Assembly: GCA_026984935.1 (NCBI GenBank)
Contig: JALSRD010000035.1
Span: 143,655 to 207,654 of the forward strand
DNA: 64,000 nt
Direction: 5' to 3'
Source of the DNA: Desulfobacterales bacterium
GTDB lineage: Bacteria; Desulfobacterota; Desulfobacteria; Desulfobacterales; JALSRD01
Shown here: one piece after another, positions 1 through 7,809 of the stretch
How the letters are laid out: each line of letters opens with the position of its first letter
Numbering within the stretch: the first letter of the stretch is position 1
The notes under the pieces: model-generated
The model's input: only the letters and a program-made list of their open reading frames with translations
What the model was told of the DNA's origin: nothing
Databases searched by the model: none
Program-made: the position numbers and the translations under genes

Positions 1-570
1 CTGCATAAATTTCAGGCTGATCGGCTGACCGTAAACAGCCAGCTTTTCGGCCGGCATGCCATATTGCAGGGCCTGTTGGCGGGCCGCTTGCGTGGGCACG
101 ATTAAGTGGTCCACTTCCGCGCAGATCCAGAAAGGATGGAGGCTGACCATGTCCGTGACCACGGTCACGAAAGGTGCGTCCAGCGCGGCGGCTTTCACCC
201 ATTTTACGCCCAAATGATTCATGACCGGATGCAGGGATACCACCAGGTGCGGCCGCAGGGCGATCAGGTGGCGGGCCATGGGGTTTTTCACCAACGGAAA
301 GATCATCCCGAAAAAGAAGCGTGGCAGATGCACGTGGGCGGTCAGTTTCCAGAGGACCTGCCAGACCGGTTTGCCGGCCCCGCTGAGCCAGCCGTAGGTG
401 CCGGGCAGTTTGCAAAACGGCCAGGGCATGTGGTTTTTCCAGATGTCGCTAATGATTACTGCATAGCAGCCGGGGTATCGGTATTCGATGGCCTCTGCGA
501 TGGCATTGGCCGCGGCGCGGTGCCCGCCGCCGGTATCGGAAATCAAAAAAAGGATGCGTTTCTTTTTCAT
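1..570 (-). CDS. MGDG synthase/MurG-like glycosyltransferase (C-terminus cut off by window edge)
   Basis: Reverse-strand reading frame from ATG at 570 gives MKKKRILFLISDTGGGHRAAANAIAEAIEYRYPG...; the SDTGGGHRAAA N-terminus is typical of MGDG synthase-like glycosyltransferases; open to the window edge. Confidence 0.75.
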   Translation of the reverse strand, partial: MKKKRILFLISDTGGGHRAAANAIAEAIEYRYPGCYAVIISDIWKNHMPWPFCKLPGTYGWLSGAGKPVWQVLWKLTAHVHLPRFFFGMIFPLVKNPMARHLIALRPHLVVSLHPVMNHLGVKWVKAAALDAPFVTVVTDMVSLHPFWICAEVDHLIVPTQAARQQALQYGMPAEKLAVYGQPISLKFMQ

Positions 571-1685
571 GCGCCGGGCCCTTTCCCGGCAGGCCGGGCG
601 GTGAAATCCGCCGGCCGCATGCGCTGCTGCTTTTTGTGGTAGAGAAATTCGAGCAGGCCGTCCGTGGCAAGTACCAGAATAAACAGTGCCAAAAGGATCT
701 GGCCGGCATAGATCTTACCCAGCGTACGCACATACAGCCCGGCAATGTTGAGGTATTTCTTGATGCCTTCAAAGGGTGTTTTGTGGCCGACCGGAACGAC
801 CTCGGTATGCACACCCTGATCCGAAACCGTGACCCGCACATAGTGATAAAAGGTATGCTTGGGGTCGCTGCCCACCAGTTCCGCGCCGGCCCCGCCGCTG
901 ATGATCGTTTTCAGCCCGCGCTGCGTGGTCTCGTAAAAGGCATGGATGTGAGAGCAGAAAAGCACGCTGATCTTGTACTTGACGAACAGGTCCTCAAGCT
1001 GGCGGGCCGTGTCCGCATCCCTGAGGCTGTGGGCGTAACGGATGCCGGCGCGGTTGTCGTCGCGCGGGTCCCACAGCGGAACGTGCATGAACACAAAACG
1101 GTATCTATCGTGCAGACCGTCCTTGAGCTGCCTTTCGAGCCAGGCGGTTTGCTGGTCACCGAGGCCGGTTTCATTGCTGTCGTCGAGCAGAATGAACTTG
1201 GCACCGCCCAGCTCAAAGGCATAATAAAACCGTCCGAAAATCTTGTAGTAAAAATCCATGTCTTCAAAAGCCACATCGTGATTGCCCGGCAGCACCAGGG
1301 TCGGGATCTGGATACTATTCAGCTGGGTTAAGAAAGATTCGTAAGTCTCCCGGGTGGGGTAGAGCACCGTGTCTCCCGCTAATATTGCAAAATCGAGCTT
1401 GGGATCGTGGTTGAGCCTTTTCACCAGCGTATTGAAAATCGGACTGTTTTTGTTGTCGCCCAGGAAAGCAAAGCAAAAAGGCAAGCCGTGGGCGCGTTTC
1501 TGGATCTCCTGCATGGCATGATAGTTCAGGTCATGCGCTTTAATGGGGAAAAAATCCGAGATTTCGAAATATCCCCCTAAACACAGGGTAACGATGATCA
1601 GCGCCAGCCGGAGCCAGGTGCGGCGCCGGAAATAGGCGGCCGCAATATTGCCCACTTTTTTCATCTGTCCATTCCCGTTGGCCAA
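567..1685 (-). CDS. Membrane-anchored metallophosphoesterase (calcineurin-like)
   Basis: Motifs FLGDN, LAGDTV, LPGNHDV, FMHVP, CSHIHAF; N-terminal TM segment; 4-bp overlap with the next gene. Confidence 0.85.
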   Translation of the reverse strand: MANGNGQMKKVGNIAAAYFRRRTWLRLALIIVTLCLGGYFEISDFFPIKAHDLNYHAMQEIQKRAHGLPFCFAFLGDNKNSPIFNTLVKRLNHDPKLDFAILAGDTVLYPTRETYESFLTQLNSIQIPTLVLPGNHDVAFEDMDFYYKIFGRFYYAFELGGAKFILLDDSNETGLGDQQTAWLERQLKDGLHDRYRFVFMHVPLWDPRDDNRAGIRYAHSLRDADTARQLEDLFVKYKISVLFCSHIHAFYETTQRGLKTIISGGAGAELVGSDPKHTFYHYVRVTVSDQGVHTEVVPVGHKTPFEGIKKYLNIAGLYVRTLGKIYAGQILLALFILVLATDGLLEFLYHKKQQRMRPADFTARPAGKGPGA

Positions 1686-1725
1686 TCGCCTCTATTATCC
1701 AAAATGTTCCCAACAACGCCGATCG

Positions 1726-2304
1726 TCAAACCTCCCGCCGGCCGGGGAAGACATCGAGCATTCCAACCAGACGTTCGTAAGCCGGCATCAGCCGCGGGCG
1801 CAGCCGCGTCAGCAGGACGAAACTGACTACCGCCACCGCCAGGGACCCGGCAATGTCAAAGGGGAAGTGCAGCCCGGTGTACACCCGGGCCCAGCTGCCG
1901 GCCAGGGCCAGGGCCAGCAGGAGCATTCCCTGCCGACGCCACAGGGGCCGTGACAGCAGCGACAGGGCCGCGGCAAAGAGCAGCGTGGCATGATCGCTGG
2001 GAAACGAGGTTTCCGGCGCATGCGGGATCAGCGGCCGGCAGAGACCGATCATAAACGGCCGCGGATGGGTGTAAAACAGGCCGATGGCCTGGTTGATCAA
2101 CAGGCCGACAGCCACGACCAGAACCGCTTCCAGGATTGCCGGTTTCTGGAAACGCTCGCAAGTCAGCCAGAAAAGCGCCAGCAGAACGATCACGGCATAC
2201 GGTGCACCCCTGGCAAAGACAACGGCCAGCAGATCCCATGCCGGATGCGTGCCGGCACCGGCATGTATCCAGCGAAACAGGTCGATATTCAGCGTGTCGG
2301 TCAT
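1726..2304 (-). CDS. PAP2 family phosphatase (undecaprenyl-PP phosphatase-like)
   Basis: PAP2 motifs HPRPFMIG, PSDHATLLF, GLHFPFDIAGS; multiple TM segments. Confidence 0.85.
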   Translation of the reverse strand: MTDTLNIDLFRWIHAGAGTHPAWDLLAVVFARGAPYAVIVLLALFWLTCERFQKPAILEAVLVVAVGLLINQAIGLFYTHPRPFMIGLCRPLIPHAPETSFPSDHATLLFAAALSLLSRPLWRRQGMLLLALALAGSWARVYTGLHFPFDIAGSLAVAVVSFVLLTRLRPRLMPAYERLVGMLDVFPGRREV

Positions 2305-2376
2305 GGTTTCCTCCGCTCAAGAGATCGCAGTGCGTTCATGCTGCTGCTATAGTTTGAATACAGAGCATAGCACACG

Positions 2377-2409
2377 AAGATGACCGCAAGATGACCGCAA
2401 GATTATCTT
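2377..2409. promoter_or_regulatory. Three 11-bp phased repeats (AAGATGACCGC, AAGATGACCGC, AAGATTATCTT): candidate response-regulator site upstream of the PAP2 gene
   Basis: Seen directly; 11-bp phasing is typical of OmpR/PhoB-family operators; lies between the histidine kinase stop and the PAP2 start. Confidence 0.45.
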
Positions 2410-2481
2410 TTGGTCATCTCGAAAGATTGCCTGTGGCGGTGGCAAATTGGATTTTGGCACTGTTGTACCGGATCTGGATGT

Positions 2482-3870
2482 TTACCCGGCGGGAGGCGTG
2501 ATACGCGGCAGGGCCACCAGAAAACGGCTGCCCATGTTGGGTTGGCTGGTAACGGTAATGCGACCGTGGTGGGCCGTTACGATGGCACGCGCCAGACTCA
2601 GGCCCAGGCCGCTGCCGGGGGTGGAGCGACTGGCATCGCCGCGGTAGAAGCGGTCGAAGACGTGCCGCATGGCATCTTCGTCGATCCCCACACCCGAATC
2701 GCTGACCATGAGCGTGACTTCGTCGGCAGAGGCGGACACCTGCAAATCGACCCTGCCGCCGGCCGGCGTGTACTTGACGGCGTTGTCCAGCAGGTTGGCC
2801 ACGACGCGCTGCATACCGCGGACATCGCCGCGGATGAAAAGCGGTTCAGTTGGAACCTGCCATTGCAGATCGATCCCGCGGTCTTCGCCGGCCGGCAAAA
2901 ACAGTTCCGCGGCTTCGCGGACCACCTGCGCCAGATCGACGACTTCGTCCGGCAACGGCAGTGTGCCGGCATCGATTTGCGCCAGTTCGAGGATCGTGTT
3001 GACCATGGCCACCAGCCGGTCGCTCTCCTCGATGACGGCAACCGCCATGTCGCGGAAGGCAGCCAGATTATTTTCTCCACTCAGGGTGGTTTCGGCCATG
3101 CCGCGGATGCGCGTGATCGGCATGCGCAGGTCGTGGGCCACGTTGTCGATGACCGTCGTAAGCTCGGCAATCAAGGCAGCGATGCGCCGCTGCATGGTGG
3201 CAAAAGCGGCGGCCAGATCTTCGATTTCCGCCCCCCGGTGGTTGCCCGGCGGCAGCGGCTGATCGAGATGTCCGGCGGCAATGGATGCGGCCGCAGCGGT
3301 GACCTGCCGTACGCCGGCCATGGCGCGGCGTGAGATGAAATAGGCACCCAGCCCACCGCAGGCCAGCAATATAAAAAAGGCTGTCGAGAAGGTCTCGCGG
3401 TAATCCTCCAGCAAATCCTGGTTTTCTTCGATCGTGGTGGCAATCTGAAGGACGCTGCCGTCGTTCAAGCGTTTGGAGAGCAGGCGCACGGCAGACTCTC
3501 GCCCGGGAATGTGCCGGGTTTCAATTTGCATGTTGCGAACAGGGTGCTGGGCTAAGGAGGCCACCAGGTTTTTCCAGGCACGCTCGTCGGAAGCCGCCCG
3601 CAGACCGCCGTCAGGCCCCACAAGACGGAAGAACACGCGCCGTTTGCCGGCGCCGTTGGCCTCGGTGGCAAACTCGATCTTCAGCCCCTGGGCCCCGCGC
3701 GTGCGGTAGGTACGTGCAAACTCGCGTGCTTTGGCCTGCAGGCGCTCATCCGTCTGCCGGTCAAGTCCCGCCGCAAGCTGCACGTACACAAAGAGAAAGG
3801 CGGCCAACGCAAGAATCGCAAACAGCAGGCTGTACCAGAGCGTCAGGCGCTGGGAAACGGTGCGCAACAT
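2482..3870 (-). CDS. Two-component sensor histidine kinase (HAMP, HisKA, HATPase_c)
   Basis: DNVAHDLRMPITRIRG H-box, NLLDNAVKYTP N-box, DSGVGID, GSGLGLSLA G-box; two TM segments. Confidence 0.93.
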   Translation of the reverse strand: MLRTVSQRLTLWYSLLFAILALAAFLFVYVQLAAGLDRQTDERLQAKAREFARTYRTRGAQGLKIEFATEANGAGKRRVFFRLVGPDGGLRAASDERAWKNLVASLAQHPVRNMQIETRHIPGRESAVRLLSKRLNDGSVLQIATTIEENQDLLEDYRETFSTAFFILLACGGLGAYFISRRAMAGVRQVTAAAASIAAGHLDQPLPPGNHRGAEIEDLAAAFATMQRRIAALIAELTTVIDNVAHDLRMPITRIRGMAETTLSGENNLAAFRDMAVAVIEESDRLVAMVNTILELAQIDAGTLPLPDEVVDLAQVVREAAELFLPAGEDRGIDLQWQVPTEPLFIRGDVRGMQRVVANLLDNAVKYTPAGGRVDLQVSASADEVTLMVSDSGVGIDEDAMRHVFDRFYRGDASRSTPGSGLGLSLARAIVTAHHGRITVTSQPNMGSRFLVALPRITPPAG

Positions 3871-4547
3871 CAGCGGCGCTCCCTGGCCACGTAGCCCACG
3901 CCGCGAACCGTGTGAATTAGGGGGGGATCGAAGCCGTGATCGATCTTATCGCGCAACCGGCAGATGCGGGCTTCGACCACATTGGTCTGGGGATCGAAGT
4001 CATAGCCCCAGACGTGCTCGAGGATCATGGTCTTGGAGACCACCCGACCCGCGTGGCGCAACAGGTACTCCAGCAGGGCGAACTCGCGCTGCTGGAGATC
4101 AATTTCCTGTCCGGCGCGGGTCACGTTGTGCGCAATGACATTCATCACCAGGTCGGCCAACTGCAGCACCGTCGGCTCGGCCGGACGCTGCCCGCGGCGC
4201 AGCAGGGCCCGCAAACGCGCCACGAGTTCGGCAAAAGAGAACGGCTTGACCAGGTAGTCGTCCCCACCGGCCTGCAGGCCGGCGATGCGGTCCTGCACAC
4301 TTTTTCGGGCGCTCAAAAACAGGACCGGCGTAGCAACTCCGGCACCCCGCAAGCGTTCGATCAGTGCCAGGCCATCGAGACCGGGCAGCATGATGTCCAG
4401 GATGGCGGCATCAAAAGATTGCTGCAAAAGAAACTGCAGACCGGCCTGTCCGTCCGCGCACCGCGTGACTTCAAAGCCCTCGCGCGTAAGCCCGCTGGTG
4501 ATAAAATCAGCGGTTTTGGTATCATCTTCAACGATCAGGATGCGCAT
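3870..4547 (-). CDS. OmpR-family two-component response regulator
   Basis: MRILIVEDDTKTADF receiver, DIMLPGLDG, KPFSFAELVARLRALLRR, winged-helix HAGRVVSKTMILEHVWGYDFDPQTNVVEARICRLRDKID; start taken at 4547 rather than the longer ORF. Confidence 0.93.
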   Translation of the reverse strand: MRILIVEDDTKTADFITSGLTREGFEVTRCADGQAGLQFLLQQSFDAAILDIMLPGLDGLALIERLRGAGVATPVLFLSARKSVQDRIAGLQAGGDDYLVKPFSFAELVARLRALLRRGQRPAEPTVLQLADLVMNVIAHNVTRAGQEIDLQQREFALLEYLLRHAGRVVSKTMILEHVWGYDFDPQTNVVEARICRLRDKIDHGFDPPLIHTVRGVGYVARERR

Positions 4548-4608
4548 GTCATTGTCCCTGCATATACGCTGTAGGCCCTCCGGCCGCAACCCGCCGCCGG
4601 CGATTTTC

Positions 4609-4784
4609 GGCACGTTAGGGCCACGGAAAGAAATAAATCCACAGATATCACGCCGGATTTTGGTTCGGCTACAAGGCGCGGCGGTTGTTTCATACTGGTT
4701 GTATGGGACCATCGACGCAACGCCGTAGCCGGGCCAAAAGACAAGTCAGAATGGGGATTTTATTTTTTCCGGGGCCCTTATGCC
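4609..4784. repeat. ~176 bp near-complete imperfect palindrome (MITE/REP-like element)
   Basis: Left arm GGCACGTTAGGGCCACGGAAAGAAATAAATCC...TTTTGGTTCGGCTAC pairs with right arm GTAGCCGGGCCAAAA...GGATTTTATTTTTTCCGGGGCCCTTATGCC; inner hairpin CATACTGGTTGTATG. Confidence 0.75.
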
Positions 4785-5323
4785 TCTTTGCGAAAGCGGC
4801 TGAAAATCACCACCCAGCACAGCGCCAGAGCGGCGCTGACGGCATTGAGCACCACGTCACTGTTCTGGTAATGCCGGCTGGGTTCGAAATACTGAATGAC
4901 CTCGTCGATCCATCCCAGTGCGATGGTGATCCCCAAAGCCACCGGCAGGGCGACACGCAAAGAACAACGAAAGCGCAACGCCCGGCAGATCAGAAAGGCC
5001 AGCAGACCGTACTCGATCAGATGTATCCGCTCCGCCGGAAACCGTATGAGATTCAGCGCACAAACATACAGCCCCACCAGTGCGCCGATGCAGACGTACA
5101 TCCATGGATTGTGCAAATCCAGGTGGTGCATTGCCAGGGCCGCCAGGAAGGCCAGGCCGGCGCTGACGGCCAAAAGGGTGATCAGGCCAAAGGGCGTGTT
5201 TTGGATCATGAAAACCACGACATCGTAGACCAGGGCGGACGTGCCGTAAATCGCAAGCGCCCAGGCCAGCGCCAGCAGCCAGTAAAACCCCGCGGTGAAG
5301 TTGTTCTGATCCACAATTTTCAT
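4778..5323 (-). CDS. VanZ-like family membrane protein
   Basis: Small multi-TM protein with a VanZ-like pattern (RIHLIEYGLLAFL, LGWIDEVIQYFEPSRHYQNSDVVLNAVSAAL). Confidence 0.75.
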   Translation of the reverse strand: MKIVDQNNFTAGFYWLLALAWALAIYGTSALVYDVVVFMIQNTPFGLITLLAVSAGLAFLAALAMHHLDLHNPWMYVCIGALVGLYVCALNLIRFPAERIHLIEYGLLAFLICRALRFRCSLRVALPVALGITIALGWIDEVIQYFEPSRHYQNSDVVLNAVSAALALCWVVIFSRFRKEA

Positions 5324-6201
5324 TTTTTTACGGTGATCGATTCCCCGTCACTTGCAAGCACCAGCGTGCCGTCTCGATCGGTGCGCCATACCGTCCCGTG
5401 GAGTCTGTGCAGCGTGGCCGTCAGCGGCAGGCCGTAGGGGTTTTTGCCGGTGGAGATGACGAAAACAGCCCCTCGAAAGGTTTCGGCCAGGCGCGCGCTG
5501 ATTTTCCCGCCGTGATGCGGAATCTGCACGCAGCGGATCGTTTGCGGGCTTTTGAGATGCCCGATGATGATATTCTGCACTTTTGGGCCCACGTCCGACA
5601 AAAACAAAAATCCCGTTTTTCCATATTGCAGCCGTGTTGTGACGGCCCGGTCATTGACCGTAAAATGCGGCCGCCGGATGCTTTGCATCGTCAGATGCAG
5701 GCCGGGCTGCGCCAAGGTTTCGGTTAGGGAGGTGTTTCTCAGGCAGCGGATCACAATTCCCCGGGCCCTGATCCGCCGGACCAGTTTTGCGTATTCCGGA
5801 TCCGTTCCCCGCTCTGCAGCGAGGATCATTTCTCTGACCTCAAAATCTTCGATGATCCGGAAAAAGCCGCCGAAATGGTTTGCATGCGGATGGGTAACGA
5901 TGGCGCGCTCGATGGTGCGCACGCCGTGTGCCCGCAGGTAGGCCGCCAGTGGACGGGAAGTCCGCCGGCCGCCGGCGTCGATCAACATATTGCGGCCGTA
6001 GGGAAGCTTGATCAAAATGGCATCCGCGCAACCCACATCGATAAAATGCACCTGGAGCATGGCTTTTCGCGCGCCCACGAGGGTCGCTGTCAGCAGCACG
6101 GCCAGGCTGCAGCACAAAATCATGCGGGCCGCCCGGCGGATGAATCGCGAAATGTTTTTCTGCCGGCCATCGCCCACAGGTGCGTGAAAGACCATCTTCA
6201 T
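5320..6201 (-). CDS. ComEC-like metallo-beta-lactamase-fold hydrolase
   Basis: VHFIDVGCADAILIKLPYGRNMLIDAGG, VTHPHANHFGGF, QIPHHGG; N-terminal TM. Confidence 0.82.
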   Translation of the reverse strand: MKMVFHAPVGDGRQKNISRFIRRAARMILCCSLAVLLTATLVGARKAMLQVHFIDVGCADAILIKLPYGRNMLIDAGGRRTSRPLAAYLRAHGVRTIERAIVTHPHANHFGGFFRIIEDFEVREMILAAERGTDPEYAKLVRRIRARGIVIRCLRNTSLTETLAQPGLHLTMQSIRRPHFTVNDRAVTTRLQYGKTGFLFLSDVGPKVQNIIIGHLKSPQTIRCVQIPHHGGKISARLAETFRGAVFVISTGKNPYGLPLTATLHRLHGTVWRTDRDGTLVLASDGESITVKK

Positions 6202-6446
6202 GTCCGTATGCCTGCCCGGAATTGCGGCACCGCTGCTGGATATTTCCCCACGCGCAAAAACAGTGTTTCACCCTCCTGCCGCGCCTGTCAAGACCTGCCC
6301 GTGGAAAGGCTCCGTTTAAAAAGTGCCCTTTGGCCTGGGGCACAGAATGTGATATGGGGAACCAGCACCGTTGCCCGCCCATCCGGCCAGCATTGTAAAA
6401 TGAAGGGCTTGTGCAAACATTTTATCGCCAAATGGAAGTGTCTGCC

Positions 6447-7310
6447 ATGAAAATCATCGAAAGCGTAAGCGCCATGCAGCAAGAATCCGACATCCTGCGG
6501 CGGAAGGGCCGCACCATCGCCTTTGTGCCCACCATGGGCTACCTGCACGGAGGGCATACGGCACTCATACGTGAGGCACGACGGCGCGGAGATTATCTGG
6601 TGGTCAGCGTTTTCGTCAATCCAACGCAGTTTTCCCCCGGCGAAGACCTGGACTCCTACCCGCGGGATATCGAGCGGGACATCCGCATCTGCCAAGAGGA
6701 GGCCGTGGATACGCTTTTCATGCCCGCACGGGAAGCGCTTTTCGGCCAGCGCTTTCAAACCGCCGTAATCCTGGAAGCCCTGCCCCGGCACCTGTGCGGC
6801 AGGTCGCGGCCCAACTTCTTTCAGGGCGTCGCCACCATCGTGACCAAACTTTTCAACATCGTCAAGCCGCACATCGCCGTTTTCGGCGAAAAGGACTACC
6901 AGCAGCTGCTGGTGGTGCGCCGCCTGGTGCGCGACCTGAATTTCGACATCGAAATCGTGGGAGTCCCCACGGTCAGGGAAGCCGACGGCCTGGCCATGAG
7001 TTCGCGAAATGCTTACCTGACCACCGCCGCACAGCGCCGGGCGGCGCTGAGCCTGCACCGGTCGCTTTACTACGCCGCCGAGCGCGTGGCCGGGGGGGAA
7101 ACCAGCGCCGCGGCCATTATCCGGGCCTGCCGGCAGCGCATCGCGGCGCACCCCGAAACCGACATCGATTACATCGCCATCTGCGACCCCGAGACGCTGG
7201 AGGACATGACGGTCATCGACCGGCCCGTTCGCATGGCTCTGGCGGTGACAGTGGGAAAGGCGCGCCTAATCGACAACATGCGCCTTACGCCCGGTTCGTC
7301 GGACGATTAG
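6447..7310 (+). CDS. panC: Pantoate--beta-alanine ligase
   Basis: FVPTMGYLHGGHTALI, SVFVNPTQF, FGEKDYQQLLVVRR, MSSRNAYLT; start set at MKIIESV. Confidence 0.96.
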   Translation: MKIIESVSAMQQESDILRRKGRTIAFVPTMGYLHGGHTALIREARRRGDYLVVSVFVNPTQFSPGEDLDSYPRDIERDIRICQEEAVDTLFMPAREALFGQRFQTAVILEALPRHLCGRSRPNFFQGVATIVTKLFNIVKPHIAVFGEKDYQQLLVVRRLVRDLNFDIEIVGVPTVREADGLAMSSRNAYLTTAAQRRAALSLHRSLYYAAERVAGGETSAAAIIRACRQRIAAHPETDIDYIAICDPETLEDMTVIDRPVRMALAVTVGKARLIDNMRLTPGSSDD

Positions 7311-7348
7311 CGCCGTCTTGCGACCCGGCCTGCCGGATGACGGCTTTT

Positions 7349-7375
7349 CGCGCGGCACGTATTTCGTGCCGCGCG
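7349..7375. terminator. Strong hairpin downstream of panC (terminator-like, no clear U-tract)
   Basis: CGCGCGGCACG-tattt-CGTGCCGCGCG, perfect 11-bp stem. Confidence 0.4.
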
Positions 7376-7473
7376 GTTCGGCATTCAAAGGAACTCGCCC
7401 TTTCGGCCGGTTCATCCTACCGCCGGCTCCCCGGCCGCGTTGCCGGCCCTTTTTTTCAGACCTGCGGCGCACC

Positions 7474-7660
7474 GTAAAAAGTCGGTTTTGAACAGGTTGC
7501 AAAACTTTTCGGTAAAAAGCGCTGTGCATCGTTTAGCACTAAAATCCCAGTCTGTTTGAGGAGCAAGGCGACGCGTTCCCGGGATTTGCCGCAAGCCGGC
7601 CCAGCTTCCGAAAAGGCTTGCGCAAGCGAACAGCCCGGACTTACTTATTATGAAATCATC
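7474..7660 (+). repeat. Dispersed intergenic repeat, copy 1
   Basis: Shares AAAAAGTCGGTTTTGA, CTTTTCGGTAAAAAGCGCTGTGCAT, TGTTTGAGGAGCAA, CCCGGGATTT and CCGAAAAGGCTT with segments at 26548 and 54211. Confidence 0.85.
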
Positions 7661-7809
7661 AAATGTAACGTAAGGCCGGCGCCGCTTAATTTCAGGTGAT
7701 CTTCGGGGCGGCCTCACGGCCCGTCGATGCCGTCCTGCGGCATCACGCTTGCCAACCTACCGCTTTTATGGCATGATTCGGGCAAACCATCCCCCAAAGG
7801 AGTCTGCCC

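Noticed and set aside
7266-7717. Small minus-strand ORFs with residues shared near 54097-54599
   Set aside because: The shared peptides (MHSAFYRKVL..QNRLF, CTALFTEK) come from the dispersed DNA repeat; start and stop positions are not conserved, so not evidence of a gene
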